64,000 nt of DNA from Streptomyces sp. Root431 (GCF_001426585.1 NZ_LMEI01000006.1:548956-612955), one strand, 5' to 3'. Positions 8,624 to 17,793 are shown, numbered from the stretch's first letter. The notes: a model not told the origin generated them from the letters alone. Made by a program: numbers and translations.

Positions 8624-10156
8624 ATGTCCCGCACCACGGCCCCGACCGACGCGATACGCAAGCCACCCCCCGCCCAGGACGAGGAGGCGCGGCTCAGAGA
8701 GCTCGGCTACCAGCCGGTCCTGGCCCGCCGCATGGGAGGCTTCGGCAACTTCGCGATCAGCTTCTCCGTCATCTCGGTCCTCTCCGGCTGCATGACCCTC
8801 TACGGCTTCGGGATGGGCACCGGCGGCCCCGCCGTCATGCTCTGGGGCTGGGCGGGCGTCGGCCTCTTCGTGCTGTGCGTGGGCCTCGCCCTCGCCGAGG
8901 TGACCAGCGCCTACCCCACCTCCGGCGCCCTCTACTACATGGCGGACCGGCTCGGCGGACGGCGCTGGGGCTGGTACACCGGCTGGCTGAACCTCCTCGG
9001 CCTGCTCGGGGCCATCGCCGGCATCGACTACGGAGCCGCGCTCTTCACCGGGGCCTTCCTCAACCTCCAGTGGGGCTTCGAACCCACGGCGGGCTCCACC
9101 TTCCTCATCTTCCTCGCGATCCTGCTGCTGCACGCCGTCCTGAACCTCTTCGGCGTCCGCCTGGTCAGCGTCCTCAATTCGGTCAGCGTCTGGTGGCACC
9201 TTGCGGGCGTCGCGCTCATCGTCGGCGCGCTCGCCTTCGTCCCCGACCGCCACCAGTCCGTCGAGTTCGTCTTCACCGAGTTCGTCAACGACACCGGCTG
9301 GGCCAACCCCTTCTACGTCGCCGCGATCGGCCTGCTCCTCGCCCAGTACACCTTCTCCGGCTACGACGCCTCGGCCCACCTGTCCGAGGAGACGTCCAAC
9401 GCCTCCGTCACCGCCGCCAAGGGGATCGTGCGGGCCATCTGGGTCTCCTGGATCGCCGGCTTCGCTCTCCTCGCCGGACTGAGCTTCGCCATCCAGGACT
9501 ACGCGGCCACGCAGAACACGGCCACCGGAGTCCCGCCCGCCCAGATCCTCCTGGACGCGCTCGGCACGGGCGGCGCCACCGCCCTCCTGCTCGTCGTGAT
9601 CGTCGCCCAGCTCTTCTGCGGCAACGCCGAGGTCGCCGCCGCCAGCCGCATGGTCTTCGCCTTCAGCCGCGACAACGCCCTTCCCGGCTCCGCGATCTGG
9701 CGGAAGGTCAGCACCCGTACGCAGACCCCGGTCCCGGCCGTCTGGCTCGCCGTCGCTGTGGCCGCGCTGCTCGCCGTGCCCTCGCTGTACTCGGCCACCG
9801 CCTACGGCGCGGTCACCGCGATCAACGTCATCGGCATCACCCCCGCCTACGCCATCCCGATCTACCTCCGCCTGCGCGCCGGGAACCGCTTCACCCCCGG
9901 GCCGTGGAGCCTCGGCCGCTGGAGCAAGCCGATCGGCTGGACCGCCGTCGTATGGGTGGCCGTCGTGACCGTCCTGTTCTGCCTGCCGCAGAAGTCCCCC
10001 GTGACGGTCGACACCATGAACTACGCCGTGATCGCGCTCGCCGTCGTCCTCGTCCTGGCCAGCGTCTGGTGGTACGTCGCCCGCCGCTCGTACGGCACCC
10101 CGACGACGTACGGCACGGCCCGCGAGGAGGCGGACATCGCGGAGGGGATCGTGTAG
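8624..10156 (+). CDS. APC-family amino acid permease, 510 aa
   Basis: A polytopic membrane protein with about 12 hydrophobic segments, beginning after an N-terminal cytoplasmic stretch that ends GYQPVLARRMGGFGNFAISFS. This opening, the early GLALAEVTSAYPTSGALYYM segment (TM2-3 of amino acid/choline transporters) and FSGYDASAHLSEET in TM6 match the amino acid-polyamine-organocation family, close to the GABA/choline permease (AmAT/ACT) branch. The start is ATG 8624 with GGAGGT 8 nt upstream. A strong hairpin at 10171-10211 follows the stop. The substrate cannot be assigned; basic amino acids, GABA or choline-like compounds are typical for this branch. Confidence 0.9.
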   Translation: MSRTTAPTDAIRKPPPAQDEEARLRELGYQPVLARRMGGFGNFAISFSVISVLSGCMTLYGFGMGTGGPAVMLWGWAGVGLFVLCVGLALAEVTSAYPTSGALYYMADRLGGRRWGWYTGWLNLLGLLGAIAGIDYGAALFTGAFLNLQWGFEPTAGSTFLIFLAILLLHAVLNLFGVRLVSVLNSVSVWWHLAGVALIVGALAFVPDRHQSVEFVFTEFVNDTGWANPFYVAAIGLLLAQYTFSGYDASAHLSEETSNASVTAAKGIVRAIWVSWIAGFALLAGLSFAIQDYAATQNTATGVPPAQILLDALGTGGATALLLVVIVAQLFCGNAEVAAASRMVFAFSRDNALPGSAIWRKVSTRTQTPVPAVWLAVAVAALLAVPSLYSATAYGAVTAINVIGITPAYAIPIYLRLRAGNRFTPGPWSLGRWSKPIGWTAVVWVAVVTVLFCLPQKSPVTVDTMNYAVIALAVVLVLASVWWYVARRSYGTPTTYGTAREEADIAEGIV

Positions 10157-10170
10157 CGGATCCGCCTGCG

Positions 10171-10211
10171 GCACCGTGAACCCCGGCACGCGCAACGGGG
10201 GTTCACGGTGC
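10171..10211 (+). terminator. Hairpin terminator after permease
   Basis: A perfect 14-bp inverted repeat (GCACCGTGAACCCC and its complement) with a 13-nt loop starts 14 bp after the permease stop. There is no T-tract, as is usual in Streptomyces. It separates the permease from the phytase gene. Confidence 0.75.
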
Positions 10212-10295
10212 ATCCCGTGTTCACCCCGGCGTCCCCGGTGCTCCACCCTCCGTCCGTAGCGTCACGCCCGTCCGTAAACGCTACCGAGGAGTACT

Positions 10296-11621
10296 GTGAG
10301 CGCCTCCGCTCTGACCGCTCTCGCCGCCGCCCTCGCGGTGGTCACCGCGGCCTCCGCGACCACCCCGCCCGCCCCGGCCACCGTCGCCGCGCGCGTCGAG
10401 ACGCCGGCCGTGTACGACGACGAGGCGGGCGGCAACGCGAACGCCGACGACCCCGCCGTCTGGGTCGACCCGACGCGGCCCGGCCGCAGCATCGTGATCG
10501 GCACCCTGAAGGAGGCCGGGCTCGACGTCTACGGCCTCGACGGACGCCGCCTCCAGCACATCGCCGCGCCGCAGGCCCCCGGCGAGGACGCCGCCCCCGG
10601 CCGCTTCAACAACGTCGACATCGTCTACGGCTTCGAACTGGCCGGCCGGAAGACCGACCTCGCCCTGGTCAGCGACCGGGGCCGGGACCGGGTCCGCGCC
10701 TACGCCATCGACCCGGTCGCCGTCGCCGCGGGCCGCCCGCCGCTGCGCGACGTGACCGCCGCCGACGTGGCGCCCGTCTTCGCCGGCTCCGAGTCCGAGG
10801 TGGACGAGCAGCACACCGCGTACGGTCTCGCCGCGTACAGCGACGACGACGACGCGTACGTCGTGGTCTCCCGGCGCGAGGAGACGAGCCTGCGCCTGCT
10901 CGAACTGGAGGACCGCGGCGGCCGGGTCGGCTACCGCACCGAGGACACCCTCGACCTGCCCGCCTCCTTCACCCTCCCCGACGGCACCTCCTGGCGGCCC
11001 TGCGCCGACCCCGGCGAGCGCCCGCAGGTCGAGGGCATGGCCGTCGACCAGGAGGAGCACGTCCTCTACGCGGCCCAGGAGGCCGTCGGCCTCTGGCGCG
11101 TCGAGCTCGACGACGCCGAGTTCGAGAAGCCCGAACTCCTCGACCGGGTCCGTGAGTACGGCACCCCGTGGACGTACGACACCGCCGAGGAGGAGTGCGT
11201 TCTCGACACCGCCCACGACCCCGGCTTCGGCGGCGAGCACCTGAGCGCCGACGCCGAGGGCGTCACCGTCTACCACGCCGGTGACGGCGCGGGCTACGTC
11301 CTCGCCTCCAGCCAGGGCGACAACACCTTCGCCGCCTACGAACGGCAGGGCCGCAACGCCTACCTCGGCTCGTTCGCGGTCGGGGACGGCGCCGCCACCG
11401 ACGGAGTGCAGCACTCCGACGGCAGCACCGTCGTCAACGTCCCGCTCGGCCGCAGCTTCCCCCAGGGCATCCTCATCACCCACGACGGCGAGGCCGCGCC
11501 CGCCGACGGCGACCGCGAGAGCACGAACTTCAAGTTCACCCCCTGGGAGTCGGTGGCCCGCGCCTTCCCCCGGCCCCTGCGCATCGACACGGAGTCCTTC
11601 GACCCGCGCGACGCCGACTGA
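10296..11621 (+). CDS. Secreted beta-propeller phytase (3-phytase)
   Basis: A 441-aa protein with a short Ala-rich N-terminal signal sequence (MSASALTALAAALAVVTAAS), then VETPAVYDDEAGGNANADDPAVWVDPTRPGRSIVIGTLK, the opening of beta-propeller phytases, whose Asp residues bind calcium. The RFNNVDIVYGF, VSDRGRDRVRAYAID and QVEGMAVDQEEHVLYAAQE stretches are further blade motifs of this family. It would release phosphate from phytate outside the cell. The start is GTG 10296, with GAGGA 5 nt upstream. No PHO box could be placed with confidence in the 84 bp between the upstream terminator and the start. The next gene encodes another secreted enzyme acting on plant material. Confidence 0.92.
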   Translation: MSASALTALAAALAVVTAASATTPPAPATVAARVETPAVYDDEAGGNANADDPAVWVDPTRPGRSIVIGTLKEAGLDVYGLDGRRLQHIAAPQAPGEDAAPGRFNNVDIVYGFELAGRKTDLALVSDRGRDRVRAYAIDPVAVAAGRPPLRDVTAADVAPVFAGSESEVDEQHTAYGLAAYSDDDDAYVVVSRREETSLRLLELEDRGGRVGYRTEDTLDLPASFTLPDGTSWRPCADPGERPQVEGMAVDQEEHVLYAAQEAVGLWRVELDDAEFEKPELLDRVREYGTPWTYDTAEEECVLDTAHDPGFGGEHLSADAEGVTVYHAGDGAGYVLASSQGDNTFAAYERQGRNAYLGSFAVGDGAATDGVQHSDGSTVVNVPLGRSFPQGILITHDGEAAPADGDRESTNFKFTPWESVARAFPRPLRIDTESFDPRDAD

Positions 11622-11744
11622 CCCGTACTCCTACCCGTACTCGTACCCGTGCCCGCACTCGTACCGGTGCGGTCCGGGCAACCGATTCCGCGGCGGCGAC
11701 GACTGGGAGGTACGCAACGGCTCTCTTCCCCCGCAGGAGGAATC
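11622..11744. repeat. Intergenic region with degenerate 12-nt repeats (TACTCSTACCCG)
   Basis: Just after the phytase stop, units resembling TACTCCTACCCG and TACTCGTACCCG occur in tandem (about 11626-11665) and decay into TGCCCGCACTCG. There is no hairpin strong enough to call a terminator. The rest is a short leader ending in the AGGAGG site of the next gene. Confidence 0.5.
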
Positions 11745-13610
11745 GTGCAGTACCCGCAACCCCCCGTCGCCGCCCACCGCTTGGCCGCCGCGCTCGCGGC
11801 GGGCGTCATGACCTGTGCCGCGCTCACCGCGACCACCGGAACCGCGTCCGCCGCCACCGCGCGGCAGGCCGAACGGCTCGACCGGGGCGTGGTGAGCGTC
11901 CACACCGACACCGGGAACCTCGTCAGCTGGCGCTGGCTGGGCACGGACCCGGACTCCGTCGGCTTCAACGTCTACCGGGCCGGTACGAAGGTGAACTCCA
12001 CGCCCGTCACGGCCTCCACCAACTTCTTCCACTCCGGCGCGCCGAGCACGGCCGACTACACGGTCCGCGCGATCGTCGGCGGCGTCGAACAGACGGACTC
12101 CGTCCACGCCGTCCAGCTGCGCACCGGCTACAAGGACGTGCCGATCACCCCGCCGGCCGGCGGCACGACCCCCGACGGCGTGGCGTACACCTACGAGGCC
12201 AACGACGCCTCCGTCGGCGACCTCGACGGCGACGGCGACCTCGACTTCGTCCTCAAGTGGCAGCCCACGAACGCCAAGGACAACTCGCAGTCCGGATACA
12301 CCGGCAACACCGTCGTGGACGGCATCACGCTCGACGGCACCCGGCTGTGGCGGATCGACCTCGGCCGCAACATCCGCTCCGGCGCGCACTACACGCAGTT
12401 CCAGGTCTACGACTACGACGGCGACGGCAGGGCCGAGGTGGCCATGAAGACCGCCGACGCGACCGTCGACGGACGCGGCACGGTGATCGGCAGCGCCTCC
12501 GCCGACCACCGCAACAGCAGCGGATACGTCCTGGCGGGGCCCGAGTACCTGACGATGTTCGACGGGCTCACGGGCGCCGCCCTGGGCACCACCGCCTACG
12601 TGCCCGCGCGCGGCACCGTCTCCTCCTGGGGTGACAGTTACGGGAACCGGGTCGACCGGTTCCTCGCGGCCACCGCGTACCTCGACGGTGCCCGGCCCTC
12701 GCTCGTCATGGCGCGCGGCTACTACACGCGGAGTGTGATCGCCGCCTGGGACTGGCGCGACGGCGCCTTCACCCGCCGCTGGACCTTCGACTCGTCGAGC
12801 TCCACGAACGCCGGGAAGGGCTACGACGGCCAGGGCTCGCACAGCCTCTCCGTGGGCGACGTCGATGCCGACGGCAAGGACGAGATCGTGTACGGCGCGA
12901 TGGCCGTGGACGACAACGGCAGCGGCCTGTGGACCACGAGGACGGGCCACGGCGACGCCCAGCACCTCGGCGACCTCGACCCGGGGACACCGGGCCTGGA
13001 GTACTTCAAGGTCTCCGAGTCCTCCTCCCAGCCCGCGCAGCTGTACATCGACCCGGCGAACGGCGCCGTCCGCTGGCAGCTCGCGGCCTGCTGCGACAAC
13101 GGCCGCGGGGTCGCCGGCGACATCTGGGCCGGGAACGACGGAGCGGAGGTGTGGTCCTCCTCCGACACGTCGGTGCGCGACGAGGCCGGGGCCACCAAGG
13201 GCCGCGAGCCCTCGTCCACCAACTTCCTGAGCTGGTGGGACGGCGACACCACCCGGGAGCTCCTCGACGGCACCCGCATCGACAAGTACGGCACCGCCGG
13301 CGAGACCCGGCTCCTCACCGGCGCCTCGGTGGCGTCGAACAACACCACCAAGGCGACTCCCGCGCTCTCCGGGGACATCCTCGGCGACTGGCGCGAGGAG
13401 GTGGTGTGGCGCACGAGCGACAACACCGCGCTGCGGATCTACTCGACGCCGCACGAAACGGGGACCAGGATCACGACCCTGCTGCACGACACGATGTACC
13501 GCACGGGGCTGGCCTGGCAGAACACCGCCTACAACCAGCCCCCGCACCCGAGCTTCCACATCGGCAACGGCATGCGCACGGCGCCGAGGCCGCTGATCAC
13601 GACTCCGTAG
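11745..13610 (+). CDS. Secreted rhamnogalacturonan lyase, polysaccharide lyase family 11
   Basis: A 621-aa protein with a signal peptide ending around TTGTASAATA (residues about 35-45), then RQAERLDRGVVSVHT, the standard start of PL11 rhamnogalacturonan lyases (YesW/YesX type). Repeated Asp-rich calcium motifs follow (DLDGDGDLDF, DYDGDGRAEV, DVDADGKDEI), together with GDILGDWREEVVWR, typical of this eight-bladed propeller fold. It cleaves the rhamnose-galacturonate backbone of pectin by beta-elimination. GTG 11745, with AGGAGG 5 nt upstream, is preferred over a start at 11649, which would put 32 Arg/Pro-rich residues before the signal peptide. No carbohydrate-binding module is visible at the C-terminus. 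Confidence 0.93.
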   Translation: MQYPQPPVAAHRLAAALAAGVMTCAALTATTGTASAATARQAERLDRGVVSVHTDTGNLVSWRWLGTDPDSVGFNVYRAGTKVNSTPVTASTNFFHSGAPSTADYTVRAIVGGVEQTDSVHAVQLRTGYKDVPITPPAGGTTPDGVAYTYEANDASVGDLDGDGDLDFVLKWQPTNAKDNSQSGYTGNTVVDGITLDGTRLWRIDLGRNIRSGAHYTQFQVYDYDGDGRAEVAMKTADATVDGRGTVIGSASADHRNSSGYVLAGPEYLTMFDGLTGAALGTTAYVPARGTVSSWGDSYGNRVDRFLAATAYLDGARPSLVMARGYYTRSVIAAWDWRDGAFTRRWTFDSSSSTNAGKGYDGQGSHSLSVGDVDADGKDEIVYGAMAVDDNGSGLWTTRTGHGDAQHLGDLDPGTPGLEYFKVSESSSQPAQLYIDPANGAVRWQLAACCDNGRGVAGDIWAGNDGAEVWSSSDTSVRDEAGATKGREPSSTNFLSWWDGDTTRELLDGTRIDKYGTAGETRLLTGASVASNNTTKATPALSGDILGDWREEVVWRTSDNTALRIYSTPHETGTRITTLLHDTMYRTGLAWQNTAYNQPPHPSFHIGNGMRTAPRPLITTP

Positions 13611-13617
13611 CGTCGGG

Positions 13618-14382
13618 TCAGGCGCTGAACTCGTAGGTCCAGGCGGCTGATTGGGCCGAGAAGTCGATGTCCGTGATCTCCAGCGCGTGTCCGTGCTGGT
13701 CGCTCACCGTCCGGTGGACGATCAGCCGGGCCGCGCCGCCGGCCGCCGTCGTCGCGGCCGGGCCCGGCGGGACGCCGATCGACTCCCGATGGGTGACCCG
13801 CAGCCCCGCCTGGTGCATCCAGTGGTACAGGAGCCGCAGGTCGGGCTGGTGATGGCTGTCCTTGATCCGCCGGTAGCGGGCGAGTTGGGGAATCTCGGCG
13901 AGCGCCGGCCGGGAGAACCACGACACCGCCCGTTGCAGCGCCGCCCCTTGGGGCCCGAGCACCAGATGGCGGTGGACGAGCGTGGGCTCGCCGGGGGCGA
14001 GCAGCAGGCGGGAGGTGAGCGGGGTGGGCGGTGGCTCCCAGGCGAGCGAGGCCCGCACCAGGGCCTCGCTCACGCGCGGCCCGCCGGGGAAGGTCGGCCG
14101 GCGGGCCGCGAGCGCGGGCGGGGGCGCCTGCGCGGCGGGATCGGCGCCCGCCGCCGCGGCGAACGTGCCGCGCCGGTCGGTGACGACGAGGCGCTCGTCC
14201 CGCAGGAGCTGGAGCGCGCTGCGGACCGTCTGCCGGTTGACGTGGTACCGCTGGGACAGGGACCGTTCCGAAGGGAGCCGGCTCCCGGGGGAGATGCGCC
14301 GGTGGGCGAGATCCTCGCGCAGGACGGCGGCGACCCGGAGATAGAGCGGCGCCTCCGCCACCTCGGTATCGGGCTCGGCCAT
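13618..14382 (-). CDS. GntR-family regulator, HutC/UTRA subfamily
   Basis: A 254-aa regulator. Residues about 12-75 form the GntR winged helix (LYLRVAAVLREDL ... GSRLPSERSLSQRYHVNRQTVRSAL), and the rest is a UTRA-like effector domain (YRRIKDSHHQPDL, ITDIDFSAQSAAW). ATG 14382 has GAGAGGG at good spacing; the open frame extends two codons further to a TTG. It converges with the rhamnogalacturonan lyase (7 bp apart) and is divergent from the DUF2252 gene. A site resembling the HutC/DasR operator lies 61-76 bp upstream (14443-14458), so autoregulation is likely. The effector is unknown; a sugar or phospho-sugar is plausible given the neighbouring lyase (inference). Confidence 0.9.
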   Translation of the reverse strand: MAEPDTEVAEAPLYLRVAAVLREDLAHRRISPGSRLPSERSLSQRYHVNRQTVRSALQLLRDERLVVTDRRGTFAAAAGADPAAQAPPPALAARRPTFPGGPRVSEALVRASLAWEPPPTPLTSRLLLAPGEPTLVHRHLVLGPQGAALQRAVSWFSRPALAEIPQLARYRRIKDSHHQPDLRLLYHWMHQAGLRVTHRESIGVPPGPAATTAAGGAARLIVHRTVSDQHGHALEITDIDFSAQSAAWTYEFSA

Positions 14383-14442
14383 GATCAACCCTCTCTAAGC
14401 ACAGCGTGACCGCATGGGCCGTATCGGTGATCAATTCCTATC

Positions 14443-14458
14443 ATTGGTCTAAACCATT
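14443..14458. promoter_or_regulatory. dre-like GntR/HutC operator ATTGGTCTAAACCATT
   Basis: The 16-bp site has a TGGTCTAAACCA core and matches 13 of 16 positions of the DasR-responsive element recalled from Streptomyces (ACTGGTCTAGACCACT). It lies in the intergenic region between the GntR gene and the DUF2252 gene, suiting autoregulation by the neighbour or inclusion in the DasR regulon. Confidence 0.65.
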
Positions 14459-14564
14459 TCGCTAGGGCGGCCCGGCAGAGTGGCCGAAACGAGCGCCGCG
14501 CCTTGTAATGGGGTCCAGGCGGCGGGCACCGTACCGCCGCGGCGGAAGAGGCGGGTGAGGCCGG

Positions 14565-15905
14565 ATGACGACACCGTCGGAGCGTGCGGCGAGGGGCCGG
14601 GAGGCCCGCAAGCGAGCCCCCCGCTCCTCCCACGGCCGCTGGATCCCCTCCTCCCAGCGCCCCGACCCGCTGGCGGTCCTGGAGCGCGAGTCCCAGGACC
14701 GGCTGCCCGACCTCGTCCCCCTCCGCTACGGCCGGATGGCGGTCTCGCCCTTCGCGTTCTTCCGCGGCGCCGCCGGCATCATGGCGGCCGACCTCGCCGC
14801 CCCGCGCCACACCGGACTCACCGTCCAGCTCTGCGGCGACGCCCACCTGCTCAACTTCGGGGTGTACGGCTCACCCGAACGGACGCTCCTCTTCGATGTG
14901 AACGACTTCGACGAGACCCTCCCCGGGCCCTTCGAATGGGACGTCAAGCGGCTCGCCGCCAGCGTCACCATCGCCGCCCTCCAGAACGGCAGCACGAAGC
15001 CCAAGGCCCACCGGGCCGCGCTCGTGGCCACGGAGGCGTACCGCACGGCCATGAGCCGCCTCGCGGAGCTCGGCGAACTCGAGGTCTGGTACGAGCGGAT
15101 CGCCGCCGACGACTTGCTTCCCCTGGTCCGCCGCGGCGAACGCGCCCGCCTCTCCGACCGGCTCGCCCGGGCCCGCCGCCGCACCAGCCTCCAGGCCTTC
15201 GCCAAGCTCACCGAGACGGACGAGTCCGGTGCCCGGCGCATCGTCGAGGACCCGCCGCTCCTGGAGCGGGCCACGGACGTGGACCGGGTCGGCCTCGGCA
15301 AGATCTTCAGCGACTACCGCAGCTCGCTCTCCGAGGAGAGGCGCGTGCTGCTCGACCGCTACCGCTTCGTCGACGCGGCCCGGAAGGTCGTCGGGGTCGG
15401 CAGCGTCGGCACCCGCTGCTTCGTGCTCCTCCTCGAAGGCCGCGACGACGGCGACCCGCTCTTCCTCCAGATCAAGGAGGCCGGCCGCTCCGTCCTGGAG
15501 CCCTACCTGCCGCCGACGGCCTACGAACACCAGGGCCGCCGCGTCGTCGCCGGGCAGCGCCTCACGCAGGCCGCCAGCGACATCTTCCTCGGCTGGATGA
15601 CCGGACCCGGGCAACGCCACTTCTACTGGCGCCAGCTGCGCGACATGAAGGGCTCTGCCGAGGTCGAGACCATGTCCCCGGCCACCCTCCGGAACTACGC
15701 GCGGCTCTGCGGCAGGGCCCTGGCCCGCGCCCACGCCCGCTCCGGCGACCGGATCGCCATAGCCGGCTACCTCGGCAGCTCGGACGTCTTCGACCGCTCC
15801 GTCGCCGACTTCTCCCTCGCCTACGCGGGCCAGAACGCCGACGACTACGCGGCGCTCGGCGCCGCCATCGCGGCCGGCGTGATGGCGGCGGCCCCGGGCG
15901 CCTAA
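14565..15905 (+). CDS. DUF2252 family protein, 446 aa
   Basis: The protein matches the DUF2252 family, common in actinobacteria: RYGRMAVSPFAFFRGAAGIM, LCGDAHLLNFGVY, LFDVNDFDETLPGPFEWDVKRLAAS and a late GRALARAHARSGD are hallmark segments. The HLLNFG and DVNDFDE motifs resemble the catalytic and metal loops of aminoglycoside-phosphotransferase-like kinases, so a kinase-like fold has been proposed for the family; the substrate is unknown. It is cytoplasmic, with no membrane segment. The start is ATG 14565, with GAGG just upstream. The gene stands alone in its direction and ends at a strong bidirectional hairpin shared with the flavoprotein gene on the other strand. Confidence 0.9.
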   Translation: MTTPSERAARGREARKRAPRSSHGRWIPSSQRPDPLAVLERESQDRLPDLVPLRYGRMAVSPFAFFRGAAGIMAADLAAPRHTGLTVQLCGDAHLLNFGVYGSPERTLLFDVNDFDETLPGPFEWDVKRLAASVTIAALQNGSTKPKAHRAALVATEAYRTAMSRLAELGELEVWYERIAADDLLPLVRRGERARLSDRLARARRRTSLQAFAKLTETDESGARRIVEDPPLLERATDVDRVGLGKIFSDYRSSLSEERRVLLDRYRFVDAARKVVGVGSVGTRCFVLLLEGRDDGDPLFLQIKEAGRSVLEPYLPPTAYEHQGRRVVAGQRLTQAASDIFLGWMTGPGQRHFYWRQLRDMKGSAEVETMSPATLRNYARLCGRALARAHARSGDRIAIAGYLGSSDVFDRSVADFSLAYAGQNADDYAALGAAIAAGVMAAAPGA

Positions 15906-15914
15906 CACTGCCTC

Positions 15915-15955
15915 CGGTCCCGGGCGCCTGAAGAACTCTCAGGAACCCGGGACCG
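15915..15955. terminator. Bidirectional hairpin terminator
   Basis: A perfect 10-bp inverted repeat (CGGTCCCGGG and CCCGGGACCG) with an inner CCTGA/TCAGG stem lies between the stops of two converging genes (15905 and 15970). It is suited to terminate both. Confidence 0.8.
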
Positions 15956-15969
15956 TTGCTCCCTGGGCC

Positions 15970-17361
15970 CTACGCGTCGCGCCGCAGCGGCGGCTCGGCC
16001 GGCGTCTCGGACACCGGTCCGAAGAGCACCGCCCGCGCGACCGCCGGGGCGAACAGTGCGGTCAGCGGGGAGGTCAGGGTGAGGGCCCTGCGGAAGGGAA
16101 TGCCGACGACCGGGTCGCCCGCCGCCCGCTGCTGCACGCGGCTCAGGTACCAGCCGACCGCCTTGTCGAGGGCCCCGGGGGCCGCCGCGTCACCGAGCAC
16201 CCCCGGCATCTTCTTGTCGGCGCCCGTCGAGATGTCCCAGGCCTGCTTCGACGCGTCGAGGAGCGCGCGCTGTACCTGCCGGGTGGTCGGGGTCCGCTTC
16301 GGGTCGGCGAGCGCCCGGCGCAGCGCGACGGCGGAGAGCGCGGCGACCGCCATGCCCTGCCCGTAGATCGGGTTGAAGGCGCAGAGCGCGTCGCCGGTGG
16401 CGAGGAAACCGGCCGGGCGGCGGCCCGGACGGTCGTACCGGCGCCGGATGTTGGCGGTCTTGCGGAAGCCGTACACCGGCGACACGGGCTCCGCCTCCGC
16501 CAGCCAGTCGCTGATCACCGGATGCGGCAGCCGCTTCGCGTAATCCTCGAAGGCGCCCTCCTCCGTCGGCGGTTCGTTGCCGCGGAGCCCCGACAGGGTC
16601 ACGAGGTGCGTGCCGTCGCCGACGGGCAGCACCACGCCGCCGTACTCCTGGTCGGGGTTGGGCACGATGAAGTAGCCGATGGCGTCGCTGTCCAGGACCC
16701 CGGCCGGGGCCCGGTAGACCCGGGTGCCGTAGGCGAGACCGGTGTCGATGGTCTCCTCGTGCGGGGCCTCGGCGCCGATCGCCGCCAGCCAGTCCGCCGC
16801 CTTCGTGGACCGCCCGGAGGCGTCCACGACCAGATCGGCCTCCAGGACGCGGGTCTCCTTCTCGGCGCCCGCCCCGCGCTCCCGGAGGCGTACGCCGCGC
16901 ACGCGCGAGGAGTCCCCGGTCAGCCCCACCGTCTCGTGGCCGTCGACCAGTTCGATGCGCGGGTCGGCGAACACCCGCTGCCGCACCAGCCATTCCAGCT
17001 GCGGCCGCGCCCCCGAGTAGAAGTGCGCGCTCGCGGCCGTCCGGCGGAACCACTTGCCGTTCTGCCACTGCACCATGTCCTCGGGCACGCCCACCTTGGG
17101 CGCCCCGAGGTCGCGCAGCTCGTCCATGAACCCGGGGAGCAGCGCGTCGAACGCCGTCTGCCCGCCCGCGATGAGCACGTGGAGGTGCCTGCCCTGCGGC
17201 ACGCCCGGCCGGGCCTCCGGGCCCTCCGGGAAGCGGTCGCGCTCGACGACCGTCACCTTCTCCGCGTGCTCCGCGAGGACCCGTGCGGCCAGGAGGCCGG
17301 CGAGACTTCCCCCGATGACCACGGCGTGACGTGTCGCGCGGTGCCCCAAGTCGTCGGCCAT
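15970..17361 (-). CDS. FAD-dependent oxidoreductase/monooxygenase, 463 aa
   Basis: A flavoprotein opening with HAVVIGGSLAGLLAARVLAEHAEKVTVVERD (FAD Rossmann motif), then RPGVPQGRHLHVLIAGGQ, VVDASGRSTKAADWL and ATGDALCAFNPIYGQGMAVAALSAV, the conserved GD motif. This layout matches the group that includes geranylgeranyl reductase-like and polyether-epoxidase-like flavoproteins of Streptomyces. The substrate is unknown. It is cytoplasmic or membrane-associated, with no signal peptide. The start is ATG 17361. It is followed by a bidirectional terminator and preceded on the same strand, 23 bp away, by the stop of the ArsR gene, so readthrough from that regulator's promoter is possible. Confidence 0.85.
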   Translation of the reverse strand: MADDLGHRATRHAVVIGGSLAGLLAARVLAEHAEKVTVVERDRFPEGPEARPGVPQGRHLHVLIAGGQTAFDALLPGFMDELRDLGAPKVGVPEDMVQWQNGKWFRRTAASAHFYSGARPQLEWLVRQRVFADPRIELVDGHETVGLTGDSSRVRGVRLRERGAGAEKETRVLEADLVVDASGRSTKAADWLAAIGAEAPHEETIDTGLAYGTRVYRAPAGVLDSDAIGYFIVPNPDQEYGGVVLPVGDGTHLVTLSGLRGNEPPTEEGAFEDYAKRLPHPVISDWLAEAEPVSPVYGFRKTANIRRRYDRPGRRPAGFLATGDALCAFNPIYGQGMAVAALSAVALRRALADPKRTPTTRQVQRALLDASKQAWDISTGADKKMPGVLGDAAAPGALDKAVGWYLSRVQQRAAGDPVVGIPFRRALTLTSPLTALFAPAVARAVLFGPVSETPAEPPLRRDA

Positions 17362-17384
17362 GCCCGCCCTTTCGTTGCGTGGAT

Positions 17385-17762
17385 TTACAACTGACCAGTA
17401 TCCACGGTGGTGCGTGCGGCGTCGCGTGCCCCGAGGCGCAGGTGCTCGATGTGGTAGACGGCTTCGTCGAGGAGCTGGGCGACGTGGTTGTCGTACAGGC
17501 TGTACTCGATCCGGCGGCCCTGGCGGACGCCGCTGACGAGGCCGAGCGCGCGCAGCAGCCGGAGCTGGTGGGAGACGGCGGACTGCTCCATGGCGACGGC
17601 GGCGGCGAGCTCGGTCACTCCGCAGGGGCCCTGGCGGAGCTTGGTGAGGATCATCAGCCGCGACGGGGTGGCGAGGGCCTGGAGGGTGGCGGCGATGGTC
17701 GCCGCGGACTCGGCGTCCAGGTGGGTTGCGGGGGTCGTCTCGCCGTGCACTCCGTGTCCCAT
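17385..17762 (-). CDS. ArsR/SmtB-family metal-sensing repressor, 125 aa
   Basis: A winged-helix repressor: ATLQALATPSRLMILTKLRQGPCGVTELAAAVAMEQSAVSHQLRLLRALGLV is the helix-turn-helix region, followed by the wing GRRIEYSLYDNHVAQLLDEAVYHIEH. The C-terminal helix with D-x-H and H-x-x-H spacing (YDNHVAQLLDEAVYHIEH) fits the alpha-5 metal site of SmtB/CzrA/NmtR-type sensors. There is no alpha-3 CxC site, so Zn, Co or Ni sensing is favoured over As or Cd. ATG 17762 is preferred to a start at 17792. It is divergent from the metal ATPase at 17882, with a palindromic operator between them, so it probably derepresses that exporter. Confidence 0.88.
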   Translation of the reverse strand: MGHGVHGETTPATHLDAESAATIAATLQALATPSRLMILTKLRQGPCGVTELAAAVAMEQSAVSHQLRLLRALGLVSGVRQGRRIEYSLYDNHVAQLLDEAVYHIEHLRLGARDAARTTVDTGQL

Positions 17763-17793
17763 GCGCTCATCGTAGCCGCGCTTGTATGTCAAT

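Noticed and set aside
7463..10246. 927-aa antisense open frame opposite the unknown protein and the APC permease
   Set aside because: It is Gly/Glu/Asp/Val-rich without domains, a usual artefact on the strand opposite a GC-rich gene; the plus-strand genes have clear motifs and ribosome sites.
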